A DNA stretch of 64,000 nucleotides from Dehalococcoidia bacterium (GCA_003142375.1 PLME01000008.1:1-64000); one strand, 5' to 3'. Shown: positions 7,661 through 15,796, counted from the stretch's first letter. Notes: generated from the sequence alone by a model not told the origin. Made by a program: numbers and translations.

Positions 7661-8485
7661 TCAAAGGCCCTTAAGCAGGCTCTCATCGATAGTCGAACCA
7701 TGCTCGGGACCCGGGAATGTCCCTGATTTAACCTCGCCTATATAGCCGGCTACGGCCGATTTAATATCGACGGCCAATTTGGCGTACTGCTTGGAATGTT
7801 TGGGCACGAAGTCGGTGAAAAGACCCAACATATCGTGGATTACCTGCACCTGGCCGTCGCAGTAGGGCCCGGCCCCTATGCCGATGGTGGGTATCTTCAG
7901 CCTGCTCGTGATCAGCTTCGCCAGTGGAGCGGGGACCAGTTCCAGCACCACGGCGAAGGCCCCGGCCTGCTCCAGAGCGAGAGCATCGTCCAGCAGTCTT
8001 TTGGCGGTGTCTGGGGTCTTGCCTTGCACGCGGTGGCCGCTCAACTGGTAGATGGACTGGGGGGTTAAGCCGATATGTCCCATTATGGGTATGCCGCTGT
8101 CGACGATACGTTTGACCGTGGGTGCAACCGTGACGCCGCCTTCGAGTTTGACGGCCTGACAGCCGGCTTCCTGCATGAAGCGTCCGGCGTTGCGAAGGGT
8201 TTCGGATTCGCCTAGCTGGTAGGTTAAGAATGGCATATCGCCGATGACCATGGCCTGGCTGGAGCCGCGCACCACTGCCTTGGTGTGGTGGAGCATATCC
8301 TCCATGGTGACGCGCAGGGTGGTCTCATAGCCCAGCACCACCATGCCCAGGGTGTCGCCAACCAGTATTAAGGGAACGCCGGCTTCATCGACGATTTTGG
8401 CGGTGGAGTAATCGTAGGCAGTGAGCATAACGATCTTCTCACCGTTCTGCTTCATCTCCTGGATTTTGGCGATGGTTACACGCAT
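7661..8485 (-). CDS. panB: 3-methyl-2-oxobutanoate hydroxymethyltransferase
   Basis: Transfers a hydroxymethyl group from methylenetetrahydrofolate to ketoisovalerate, giving ketopantoate. The 274-residue protein shows the TIM-barrel KPHMT pattern: MLTAYDYSTAKIVDEAG, the metal-binding VGDTLGMV, QAVKLEGG and the GIGAG loop near the C-terminus. ATG at 8485 is preferred to the GTG at 8488 because GGGAGG is six bases from it. It sits between panD and panC with short gaps. Confidence 0.96.
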   Translation of the reverse strand: MRVTIAKIQEMKQNGEKIVMLTAYDYSTAKIVDEAGVPLILVGDTLGMVVLGYETTLRVTMEDMLHHTKAVVRGSSQAMVIGDMPFLTYQLGESETLRNAGRFMQEAGCQAVKLEGGVTVAPTVKRIVDSGIPIMGHIGLTPQSIYQLSGHRVQGKTPDTAKRLLDDALALEQAGAFAVVLELVPAPLAKLITSRLKIPTIGIGAGPYCDGQVQVIHDMLGLFTDFVPKHSKQYAKLAVDIKSAVAGYIGEVKSGTFPGPEHGSTIDESLLKGL

Positions 8486-8501
8486 CACAGGCCTCCCAAT
8501 T

Positions 8502-8900
8502 CTATTTGGCTGAGATCAGATGGTCCATCCAGTCGTCGACGTTCTTAGTGGCCTTGATATGGTTGTCGGCGTCCACATAGACCAGCCTGGGTTTGACGTG
8601 GGAAGCCTCATCGGAGGGAACTTCATAGTAGGTTAAAATAATGACTACGTCGCCCTTGGAAGCCAGCCTGGCGGCGGCCCCGTTCAAACATATATCGCCG
8701 GAACCCGGTTGGCCCTCTATGGCATAGGTCCTGAACCTGGCCCCGTTGTTGACGTTCAATATCTCGACCCGCTCGTACGGTAGGATGTCGGCCGCCCTCA
8801 GCAGGTCGGTATCGATGGTTATGCTGCCTTCGTAGTCAATATTACAATCCGTCACCCTCGCCCTGTGTATCTTACTTTTGAGCATGGTTCTGGTTGACAT
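8502..8900 (-). CDS. panD: Aspartate 1-decarboxylase
   Basis: Makes beta-alanine from aspartate using a pyruvoyl group formed by self-cleavage. The Gly25-Ser26 processing site is intact in YEGSITID; Ser26 becomes the pyruvoyl residue. Other family marks are KIHRARVT (10-17) and NGAAARL. At 132 residues it is the usual length. It is followed 16 bases later by panB in the same operon. Confidence 0.96.
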   Translation of the reverse strand: MSTRTMLKSKIHRARVTDCNIDYEGSITIDTDLLRAADILPYERVEILNVNNGARFRTYAIEGQPGSGDICLNGAAARLASKGDVVIILTYYEVPSDEASHVKPRLVYVDADNHIKATKNVDDWMDHLISAK

Positions 8901-8941
8901 CCTATTTCTCCTTAATATTACTCAATCTTAATATGCATTCA

Positions 8942-9889
8942 TTAACGGGGTAAGTGGTAAAGAAAACCTGCGACCGGATTAGACTCCAGTTCTCCGTTCA
9001 ACGCGGTCCCGGATGATGTGTCTGACTGCAACAGCTCACGTATCTCCTCGGCGGTTTCCAGCCCGATATGCCCTTTGGTGAGAGCGATGGGGAGTGTTTT
9101 GAGGCCCAGCACGCGGTAGATCTCGAGCAGTTCGGGATGCTCCCGGCGCAGGGCGTTGATGTGTTTCTCAACGGTGCGGACATCCCCCCGGGCTATGGGG
9201 CCGGTGAGGCAGTCCGGTATGCCGACCCGCTCGATGTTATTGACCGTGCCTTTGAGCAGCGGGAGCAGCGCTTTAACGGCCTCATCCTGGGGTATGCCGA
9301 AGGACTGCCATAACTCGGCGGCGGTCTTCATGAGAGTTACCAGGTAGTTGGAAAGCGTGACGGCGGCGGCGTGATAAAGAACCTTGTCGCCGGGCTTGAG
9401 GGTGATAACGGTGCCTTTCATGGCGGTGGCCATCTGGCGGCCGGCGGCCATGGCCGGCTCATCGCCCTCCAGGGCAAAAGTGGAGCCGGAGATATTATGG
9501 ATGGCCTCCTCGATGCTGGCGAAGGTTTGAAGTGGATGCAGGCAGCAGGTGAAGGCGCCGTACTTGTGGGCTGATTCGAGGATCTCGGTGGAGTGCACGC
9601 CGCTGCAGTGGACTATTGTCTGCCCCTCGTGCCATTTCAGGCCTGAGGCCATATCTTCAATGATATCGTCGGGCGTAGTGATGAATACGATCGAGGCGTG
9701 GTCGGATACATCCTGCGGGCGGTAATAGACGGCGCAGCCCTGAACACGCGAGGACAGCCGCATAGAGGATGAAGGACTTCTGCTGTAGACGGCGGAGATA
9801 TGGTAGCCGCAGCGGTATAGTTCGCTGGCCAGCGCCGTGCCTGTTACTCCGGCGCCTATAAATCCTATTGTCGGTCTAGGCTCTACCAT
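8942..9889 (-). CDS. panG: Rossmann/DUF2520 reductase, likely ketopantoate reductase (PanG-like)
   Basis: A 315-residue NAD(P)-binding protein: the Rossmann glycine motif GFIGAGVTGTALA is at 9-21, followed by the helical DUF2520 domain with the HPLQTF motif. Francisella PanG, a ketopantoate reductase, belongs to this broad group. No panE is seen in the window while panD, panB and panC follow directly, so reduction of ketopantoate to pantoate is the likely job; that is inference from context. AAGGTGA precedes the ATG, and a leader with an intrinsic terminator lies just upstream (9911-10047). Confidence 0.8.
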   Translation of the reverse strand: MVEPRPTIGFIGAGVTGTALASELYRCGYHISAVYSRSPSSSMRLSSRVQGCAVYYRPQDVSDHASIVFITTPDDIIEDMASGLKWHEGQTIVHCSGVHSTEILESAHKYGAFTCCLHPLQTFASIEEAIHNISGSTFALEGDEPAMAAGRQMATAMKGTVITLKPGDKVLYHAAAVTLSNYLVTLMKTAAELWQSFGIPQDEAVKALLPLLKGTVNNIERVGIPDCLTGPIARGDVRTVEKHINALRREHPELLEIYRVLGLKTLPIALTKGHIGLETAEEIRELLQSDTSSGTALNGELESNPVAGFLYHLPR

Positions 9890-9910
9890 AGTTCACCTTA
9901 AAAAGTCATT

Positions 9911-9940
9911 AAAAAACCTTCTCGGCAAGGCACGAGAAGG
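9911..9940 (-). terminator. Intrinsic terminator in the pan operon leader
   Basis: On the minus strand CCTTCTCG (9940-9933), an 8-base loop, then CGAGAAGG (9924-9917) and TTTTTT (9916-9911). It stands 22 bases before the panG start codon, so it acts either as a conditional terminator for the operon or as the end of a free small RNA. Confidence 0.85.
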
Positions 9941-10047
9941 TAAAGGTTAACTAACCCGTATAAACCGTCTCGGTCATCGCTGATCCAAGCGGACTTGTTA
10001 TTCAGTTGTAGGACTTCTGCCTCACCGCCACTCAGGGTCGATGGACA
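9911..10047 (-). ncRNA. Structured leader RNA upstream of the pan operon (riboswitch/attenuator candidate)
   Basis: A promoter (10054-10082) predicts transcription from about 10047. The RNA can close a three-part stem: 10043-10039 with 9979-9975 (CAUCG/CGAUG), 10035-10032 with 9983-9980 (CUGA/UCAG) and 10029-10025 with 9992-9988 (GGCGG/CCGCU). It ends in a hairpin plus six U (9940-9911). The segment CGAGACGG (9972-9965) can instead pair with the terminator's 5' arm CCUUCUCG, giving mutually exclusive structures. No known riboswitch motif (TPP, SAM, cobalamin, T-box) was recognised. A short frame beginning MTETVYTG (8 codons) could also act as a leader peptide. Confidence 0.6.
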
Positions 10048-10053
10048 ATTAAT

Positions 10054-10082
10054 ATGTTAGGCAATAATTTTGAATTTGTCAA
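10054..10082 (-). promoter_or_regulatory. Sigma70-type promoter of the pan leader
   Basis: Minus-strand -35 TTGACA (10082-10077, perfect) and -10 TAACAT (10059-10054) with a 17-base spacer. The predicted start of transcription is near 10047, about 158 bases before the panG ATG. Confidence 0.75.
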
Positions 10083-10143
10083 TTACCCCGGTAAACGAAC
10101 AGTCGCTCGACAGATTTTATACAGGAATATGACAAATTGACGT

Positions 10144-10662
10144 TTATAATTTCAGTTTTGGCCGGCAGCGTCCGCAGAAAAAGGGCTTCTTGATGTCGGT
10201 GTCGATGAGGCTGTTGGAGAAGTGCATGATGCAGATACCATCCTGGCAGTGTCCCATGCCTAAGGTATGCCCAAGCTCGTGGATGGCTTCCTTGAGGGCT
10301 CGTTCCGCCAGCAGTTGGGGGTCGGCCGGTAGGCCGTAGTTCTCCTGCCGCAGCAGGTTAAGGGAGATGACGGCTACCCCGCCCTCCTCACTGGCCTGGC
10401 CGAATACAAAGTTCAGCCCGCTCGTATACAAGTTAACGTCGGTGATGCCCAGCACCGTTACCCTGGCTTTGCGTGAATGTTTGAGCAGGTCGATGAAGGC
10501 GTCGGAAAGATATTGGTCCCGTTCGGGGTTGAAGGAGGATGAGGGGATGGGGAGTGGTTCATTGATCTTAAAGGGACAGCCGAAGGTGTTTTGAAGTCCC
10601 TGCTTGAGCTCCTGCAGGATAATGTCGCTTATCGTTCCTACAGGTTGAAGATCGATTTCCAT
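10144..10662 (-). CDS. amzA: Archaemetzincin family metalloprotease
   Basis: A 172-residue zinc peptidase of family M54. The full archaemetzincin signature is visible: HELGHTLGMGH at 128-138 (zinc ligands His128, His132, His138; catalytic Glu129), then Cys139, Cys144, Met146 in the Met-turn, and Cys163/Cys166 (CGRC) for a second structural zinc. The physiological substrate of this family is unknown. It starts eight bases after the THEP1-type NTPase stop, so they share a transcript. Archaemetzincins are mostly archaeal and patchy in bacteria. Confidence 0.92.
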   Translation of the reverse strand: MEIDLQPVGTISDIILQELKQGLQNTFGCPFKINEPLPIPSSSFNPERDQYLSDAFIDLLKHSRKARVTVLGITDVNLYTSGLNFVFGQASEEGGVAVISLNLLRQENYGLPADPQLLAERALKEAIHELGHTLGMGHCQDGICIMHFSNSLIDTDIKKPFFCGRCRPKLKL

Positions 10663-10669
10663 GCGTCAG

Positions 10670-11185
10670 CTAATGTGTCAACCAGGTCAAAATCTCGGCC
10701 AGCACGTATTTCTGGTTGTTCCGCGTCAGCTCGGCCACCCGGATGTTCTGGTTCTCCCGGATGGAATCGGCCAGTGGATGGGGCCTCAGGGTGATGGTGC
10801 CGAGGACTTTTTTGGTGCTGGCCAAGGCATCCTGGACAGCCTTGATGAAGTGGGGGGAGAAAAGCTCCATTTTGCCTATCTCATCGATAACCACCACCTT
10901 ATGGTGCTCCATGGCGTCGTAGATGGCTTCGACGCCGGTCCCGTCCAGGGCGCTGATATCGATCCCATATTTGCCTACCCTGAAGGGGCTGTCAATCGAG
11001 ATATGGGCGAAGATGGCTTCCTTGCCGCTCAGGGTGACGATGCGAAAGCCCTCCCTTATGCCCACACTTCTTATTTCCTGCGTGAAGAATCCTCCGGCAT
11101 CGCATTGCGATTGCGAAATCGCCTGCCGGATTATGCTGGTTTTACCCGTACCGGGCATACCGGTAAGCAGATAAGCTTGACCCAT
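10670..11185 (-). CDS. THEP1-type nucleoside-triphosphatase
   Basis: A 171-residue P-loop NTPase of the THEP1/COG1618 family, known to hydrolyse nucleoside triphosphates slowly in vitro with no settled cellular role. Walker A is GMPGTGKTS (9-17). Walker B plus the family mark reads VVVIDEIGKMEL. The start ATG overlaps the stop codon of the preceding gene by one base (TAATG), indicating translational coupling. The family is common in archaea and thermophiles. Confidence 0.9.
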   Translation of the reverse strand: MGQAYLLTGMPGTGKTSIIRQAISQSQCDAGGFFTQEIRSVGIREGFRIVTLSGKEAIFAHISIDSPFRVGKYGIDISALDGTGVEAIYDAMEHHKVVVIDEIGKMELFSPHFIKAVQDALASTKKVLGTITLRPHPLADSIRENQNIRVAELTRNNQKYVLAEILTWLTH

Positions 11186-11628
11186 TAACTTTTTTCGCTG
11201 GATTCGGGCTTCTTTTTCCTGCTTGTGCTCTTCTTGGGCTCGTCGGTTTTGGCAGCTGCCGGCTCGGCTTCAGCCTTTACCGTCTTCTTTTTAACCGGAG
11301 CTTTCTTGGGTTTCTCAGCTTTCTCGACTTTAGCGGCCTTTTCAACCTTCTCGACTTTTGCGGGTTTGGCGGCTACCGCGGGCTTTTTAGCCGGGGCGAC
11401 CTTCTCTTTGGCAGGCGCCGCCTTGTGGACGGGCGCAGCTTCCTTCGGTTTCAGGATATCGGCCAGGGCCTTGACCGGCTTAGGCAATTCCTTCTCTTTT
11501 TTGGGGGCTACTTTTACGACGGGCTTCATCGTTCCGCCGGAGGATATCAGCAGGGCCTTACGCCTTTGTTCTGACCTCTTCCTCTTGTGACGGTGTTTAA
11601 GGATTGCCATTTTCTTTCTTTTATTCAT
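11185..11628 (-). CDS. Lys/Ala/Pro-rich basic protein (histone H1-like tail)
   Basis: A 147-residue, strongly basic, low-complexity protein. The N-terminal 30 residues are Arg/Lys-rich (MAILKHRHKRKRSEQRRK), and the rest is built of AKPAKVEK/KAEKPKKAPVKKK-type repeats as in H1-like or AlgP-like DNA-binding tails. It probably binds nucleic acid, an inference from composition only. The start could be the first ATG (11628) or the one at 11610. It is coupled to the downstream THEP1 NTPase by a one-base overlap. Confidence 0.7.
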   Translation of the reverse strand: MNKRKKMAILKHRHKRKRSEQRRKALLISSGGTMKPVVKVAPKKEKELPKPVKALADILKPKEAAPVHKAAPAKEKVAPAKKPAVAAKPAKVEKVEKAAKVEKAEKPKKAPVKKKTVKAEAEPAAAKTDEPKKSTSRKKKPESSEKS

Positions 11629-11724
11629 TCTGCGCTACCTTTGATATCGATGATATCGTTCCTTTTATATTTATTTCTTCGTGTATTATCGCTAAAGTAA
11701 CTGAGGATTTCAAATTAAGCAGGT

Positions 11725-12750
11725 TCACAGCCCGTAGCAGTCGCGTACTTTTTTGGAAAGCACCTTCAATAGGAAAAGGGCTTCATCAGCCTTTCCCGGA
11801 GTGAGTGAGGCCAGGCCGCAAGTGGGGGTTATCAGGCTGTGCGCCGCTATTTCCTCTACGGTTAAGCCCTCCGCAGCGAACTGGGCTATGGACGTGTTGA
11901 ACCTGTCGTAAAGGCTGGCCTGTGTCTCCTTTACGAGTACATCGGCGTCGTTGGGCACGATGCCCCAGGCTATGGATCCGCCGCCTTTGATAAAGGAAAC
12001 CACGTCGGAGCGGTAGCAGAGCAGGGAATCGAGATAATTGTAGGCGTCAAAGCTGAGTATATCTATGGGCAGCTTGAGCAGCAGCGACCAGTCGGTCCCG
12101 CCGCAGCAGTGGACGCCCTTAAGTCCCTGTATACCGCCCAGGACCTCGGCGATGGATGAAGATACCTGTTCGTTGCTCAGGGATACGAAGGCCGATCCCA
12201 GCGAAGCCAGGTAGGGCTCGTCGATAAATATTACGGTCTGTCTGGCTGCCTTCCGGAGGAACTTCTCCATCCAGGCGGCCTTCAACTGCAGGAACTTGAC
12301 CACCGCATCGGCCAGGGTATCATCGTAAATAATGCCGCGGCCGGAGGTATCCGTAACGCATAGTCCCCAGCTTATGGGGCCGGTTATCTGGCCCTTGACG
12401 ATGGCATGTTCCGCCCCGTGCGAAACGGCGCAGTAAAGCCCGGCTGCGTAATCGCGGCTTATCCCGTAGTTATCGCTGTTGCCCCCATGAGCATCGGTGA
12501 AAATCTGTTCGAGCAATTGATCGAAATTGAAGCCCGGGACAATCGTTATTTTCTGGCCGTCGACGGCTATGCCCGGGAAGCCCTCACTATACTGTATATA
12601 CATGTTTTCCAGGTTGGAGCGCATGGGCAACTGAGGCCAGGCCGGGATGTTTTGCAGGAAGTTCTCGACCCTGGCGCAGCCGGTATCGGCGTCAGCGTAG
12701 GGCACGCTGCCGATCATGGTCGCCATGCAGTTGAAGTTCGTCTTGTTCAT
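11725..12750 (-). CDS. Core-MetE methionine synthase (MetE C-terminal domain only)
   Basis: A 341-residue protein equivalent to the C-terminal half of cobalamin-independent methionine synthase. Zinc/homocysteine ligands are seen as His214 and Cys216 (VHCCGG) and Cys311 (PTCGLAS). Asp235 lies where canonical MetE has Glu. The folate-binding N-terminal half is absent, as in the Dehalococcoides core-MetE, which takes its methyl group from a methylcorrinoid rather than methylfolate. It follows mtnA and mtnP after 10 bases, tying methionine synthesis to methylthioadenosine salvage. Confidence 0.8.
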   Translation of the reverse strand: MNKTNFNCMATMIGSVPYADADTGCARVENFLQNIPAWPQLPMRSNLENMYIQYSEGFPGIAVDGQKITIVPGFNFDQLLEQIFTDAHGGNSDNYGISRDYAAGLYCAVSHGAEHAIVKGQITGPISWGLCVTDTSGRGIIYDDTLADAVVKFLQLKAAWMEKFLRKAARQTVIFIDEPYLASLGSAFVSLSNEQVSSSIAEVLGGIQGLKGVHCCGGTDWSLLLKLPIDILSFDAYNYLDSLLCYRSDVVSFIKGGGSIAWGIVPNDADVLVKETQASLYDRFNTSIAQFAAEGLTVEEIAAHSLITPTCGLASLTPGKADEALFLLKVLSKKVRDCYGL

Positions 12751-12760
12751 GGTTGTAAAG

Positions 12761-13624
12761 CTATTTGATGTATTTACCTATTATTATATTCAGGTCTTTT
12801 TTAACTTTGTCAGGGATTAGCTCGGGGGCGGTAATTATGGCATTTTCCAGGGCATGGCTGCAAGCGCACTCCCTTTTGGCGGGCAGGTTGACGATGGCGT
12901 GCTTCAGCGCTTTCTTGGCCGTTTCAAGGGTCTTAAGTAAGTTGGATATGACCATCTCGGCCGAGACGGTCTCGCTCACCTCGTTCCAGCAGTCATAGTC
13001 CGTGACGATGGCCATCATCCCGTAGCAGATCTCGGCCTCGCGGGCCAGCTTGGCTTCGGGCAGGGCTGTCATTAAGATGACGTCGGCGCCCCAGGACCGG
13101 TAAAGCTCGGACTCGGCACGCGTTGAGAACTGAGGACCTTCCATAACGATGCAGATGCCTCCATCATGCACGCGCGCCCCGGTCTTATGCGCCGCGTCGT
13201 AGAGGACGTCGCTCAGGGCGGAGCAGTAGGGGTCGGCGAAGGCGATGTGGCCGACGATGCCGTTGCCGAAAAATGTGTTGGGGCGCAGGGTGCTGCGGTC
13301 TATGATCTGGTCGGGTATCACGATATCGGTGGGCCTGATCTTTTCCTTGAGGCTGCCCACCGTCGAGATGGCGATTATATATTCGACGCCCAGCGATTTG
13401 AAGCCGTAGATATTGGCCCTTGAAGGCAGCTCGGTCGGCATAATGCGATGCCCTACCCCATGGCGCGGCAAGAAGGCAACATTGACGCCCTCGAGATGCC
13501 CCAGCGTAAAGGCGTCGCTGGGATCGCCGAAGGGGGTCTTTATTCTGACTTCCCTGACCTTGGTCAGGCCTTCAAGTTGATAGAGTCCGCTGCCGCCGAT
13601 GATACCTACCTTTGCTTCCTGCAT
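12761..13624 (-). CDS. mtnP: S-methyl-5'-thioadenosine phosphorylase
   Basis: Splits methylthioadenosine with phosphate into adenine and methylthioribose-1-phosphate. The 287-residue protein has the purine-phosphorylase family marks: GIIGGSGLY (8-16), LPRHGVGHRIMPTELPSRAN, the VMEGPQFSTRAES phosphate/ribose loop, and an MTALPEAKLARE stretch. Its start overlaps the mtnA stop by one base. The product is the substrate of MtnA. Confidence 0.95.
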   Translation of the reverse strand: MQEAKVGIIGGSGLYQLEGLTKVREVRIKTPFGDPSDAFTLGHLEGVNVAFLPRHGVGHRIMPTELPSRANIYGFKSLGVEYIIAISTVGSLKEKIRPTDIVIPDQIIDRSTLRPNTFFGNGIVGHIAFADPYCSALSDVLYDAAHKTGARVHDGGICIVMEGPQFSTRAESELYRSWGADVILMTALPEAKLAREAEICYGMMAIVTDYDCWNEVSETVSAEMVISNLLKTLETAKKALKHAIVNLPAKRECACSHALENAIITAPELIPDKVKKDLNIIIGKYIK

Positions 13625-14661
13625 TAACGAGCCTCCTGCAATATAGATTGGATAGAAGTTTTAAAGGGCGGTCTAAGTATACCCTTTTCAGTGACGATGG
13701 CCGCGATATATTTGGCGGGCGTGACGTCGAAGGCCGGGTTGGCCGCATTTGCTCCGGCCGGTGCTATGGCTATGCCCTGGAGCTTGAGCACCTCCTGCGG
13801 GCTGCGCTGCTCAATAGGGATGGAGGCGCCCGATTTGATGGAGATGTCGATGCTGCTTGTGGGGGCGGCGATGTAGAAGGGGAAGTGGTTCTCTCTGGCC
13901 AGCACAGCAAGTGAATAGGTGCCGATCTTGTTGGCTGTATCCCCGTTGGCAGCGATGCGGTCGGCGCCAACGATGACGCAATCGATCTTATGTTGGCTGA
14001 GGAAATAGCCGGCCATATTGTCCGTGATGATGGTGAAGGGTATATGCAGCCGGGAAAGCTCCCAGGCCGTTAAACGTGAGCCTTGCAGCAGGGGGCGCGT
14101 TTCATCGGCGTAGACGGAGATGCTCTTGCCCTGTTCGGCGGCTGCCTTGATTACGCCCAGGGCCGTGCCGTAGCGCACGCCCGTGGCAAGCTGCCCCGTG
14201 TTGCAATGCGTGAGCACCGTGAAGCCGTCCTCTATTAACGCTGCTCCGTGTTTGCTGAGGGCGGCCATGGCCCGGTCTTCCTCCCGGTGCACAGCGACGG
14301 CGGCCTTGACCAGTGCCTCACGGATGGAGGCAACGGTGTTTTTACCCTTAATGGCCTGCCTCATGCGGTCGATGGCGAAAAAGAGGTTGACTGCTGTAGG
14401 CCTGGCGGCCGCGAACTGCTTTAAAACAGCTTCGAGATGTTTAATATATAAGGTTTTATTGCCGGCTTTGATCTCCAGGCCTGCCAGCGCAATGCCGTAG
14501 GCTGTGGCCACACCGATAGCCGGCGCACCGCGTACTTTAAGCTGTTTGATGGCGCTGATGACCTGCCTGTAGTCGGATGTTTCCAGGTATTTCTCTTTGT
14601 GCGGCAGTTCGGTCTGGTCCAGGAGCTTTAGCCGGTCGCCCAGCCATTCGATGGGCTTCAC
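13624..14661 (-). CDS. mtnA: S-methyl-5-thioribose-1-phosphate isomerase
   Basis: Isomerises methylthioribose-1-phosphate to methylthioribulose-1-phosphate. It is an eIF2B-alpha-like fold protein with VRGAPAIGVATAYG near the N-terminus, the catalytic Cys in HCNTGQLATG, and the catalytic Asp in VGADRIAANGDTANKIGTY. The GTG at 14661 (345 residues) is preferred to an ATG at 14727 because GGAGG sits five bases before it and the family N-terminus (PIEW) follows. No mtnB, mtnC or mtnD is present, so the next step in the salvage is open. Confidence 0.93.
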   Translation of the reverse strand: MKPIEWLGDRLKLLDQTELPHKEKYLETSDYRQVISAIKQLKVRGAPAIGVATAYGIALAGLEIKAGNKTLYIKHLEAVLKQFAAARPTAVNLFFAIDRMRQAIKGKNTVASIREALVKAAVAVHREEDRAMAALSKHGAALIEDGFTVLTHCNTGQLATGVRYGTALGVIKAAAEQGKSISVYADETRPLLQGSRLTAWELSRLHIPFTIITDNMAGYFLSQHKIDCVIVGADRIAANGDTANKIGTYSLAVLARENHFPFYIAAPTSSIDISIKSGASIPIEQRSPQEVLKLQGIAIAPAGANAANPAFDVTPAKYIAAIVTEKGILRPPFKTSIQSILQEAR

Positions 14662-14705
14662 AGCAGCCTCCGCCGGTCTGCATACAATAAATTGTCCATA
14701 TGATA

Positions 14706-14741
14706 AATAAAGGACAGCTTTGTACAAAGCTGTCCTTTATT
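14706..14741 (-). terminator. Strong intrinsic terminator
   Basis: A near-perfect palindrome, AAAGGACAGCTTT meeting AAAGCTGTCCTTT, flanked by AAT/ATT on both sides so it could act in either direction. It lies 24 bases after the DUF4349 stop on the minus strand and isolates the sigma operon from mtnA. Confidence 0.85.
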
Positions 14742-14764
14742 ATAACGTATTTAGCTGAAATTGC

Positions 14765-15715
14765 TCAGGCCTTCCGGGACTTCCTCCTGTACCTGAGTAT
14801 GAGCCAGACCACCACCAGTATGATTATCCATATCGGCGAGAAGACCAGCAGCCAGATCAAGACGGAGAGCAGGGCCTTGCCGAAGGTGATCAGGCCGTCG
14901 ACGGCGGACTTAAAGATGCCTGTGATATCCCAGGTGCTTTCGCCGATGGGTTGAGTCTTAACCAGCGTAACGGATATGAGGGACATGTCGGAGGTGCGGT
15001 CCAGATACTGGATGCGGCCTTGCAGGCTCTCGATATTGCCCCTGACAGTGGTCAGCTCCTGTTGCACTGCCAGTATATCTTTGACGTTATCGGCCTTCTT
15101 CAAAATGTCCAGGTACTGAGCTTCAGCGGCCTGCTGGTTCTTGAGCTGGGCCTGAAGGTCGGTGTACTGCTCGGTTACATCCTGGCTATTGGTGTTTTCG
15201 CTTAGGACCTTGACGGCCATAGCATTGAGTTTCTGCAGGACTTCGTCGAATTTGTCGGCTGGCACCCTCAGGGAGATATCGCCCCCCTGGCTGCCGGCAG
15301 CGGGGACCATGACGGATTTATCGTACACCTGGTTCTGGTCGCCATTGTAACGGTTGGACGAGACCACATAGCCGTTATACTGGACGGCCAGCGCGGCGAT
15401 GGAGTCCAGCGTCTTGTCTACATCGGCTATCTCCAGCGTGGCCGACCCGGTGCGCACGATCTTGCGGTCTGGAGTCTGGTCAGTTCCCCAGACGACGGTA
15501 TTGGAGCCTGTGGAGCCGCCTGCGCTATATTCCCGTGCCGTATCGTAGGAAGGTGCGGCAGGCGCTGGTGCAATGGATGGGATTGCTGCCGGGGACGAAT
15601 AAGTCTTAGATGCCTGATTGACCGTCGAGGATTGCATGAACGAACAGCCGGCCATTGCCAGGATCGAGATGATAAATAGGATGAAGGCCGTACGTTTGAA
15701 TAAATTATTTAACAC
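14765..15715 (-). CDS. DUF4349 lipoprotein
   Basis: A 316-residue exported protein: lipobox AMAGC (Cys24), a low-complexity Ala/Pro/Ser linker, then the DUF4349 domain with a long coiled coil (LQAQLKNQQAAEAQYLDILK). A C-terminal membrane helix and a basic tail (RYRRKSRKA) follow. The domain is common in Firmicutes and Chloroflexota without a proven role. It follows the ECF sigma/DUF5667 genes by 81 bases, so it may belong to the same envelope-stress unit. It ends just before the terminator at 14706-14741. Confidence 0.85.
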   Translation of the reverse strand: MLNNLFKRTAFILFIISILAMAGCSFMQSSTVNQASKTYSSPAAIPSIAPAPAAPSYDTAREYSAGGSTGSNTVVWGTDQTPDRKIVRTGSATLEIADVDKTLDSIAALAVQYNGYVVSSNRYNGDQNQVYDKSVMVPAAGSQGGDISLRVPADKFDEVLQKLNAMAVKVLSENTNSQDVTEQYTDLQAQLKNQQAAEAQYLDILKKADNVKDILAVQQELTTVRGNIESLQGRIQYLDRTSDMSLISVTLVKTQPIGESTWDITGIFKSAVDGLITFGKALLSVLIWLLVFSPIWIIILVVVWLILRYRRKSRKA

Positions 15716-15796
15716 TATCTAACCCTCCATATATATATGTATATATACGCACGTACAGCCTTTATATTACATGAATTATTGGCACCGTGTAATGCC

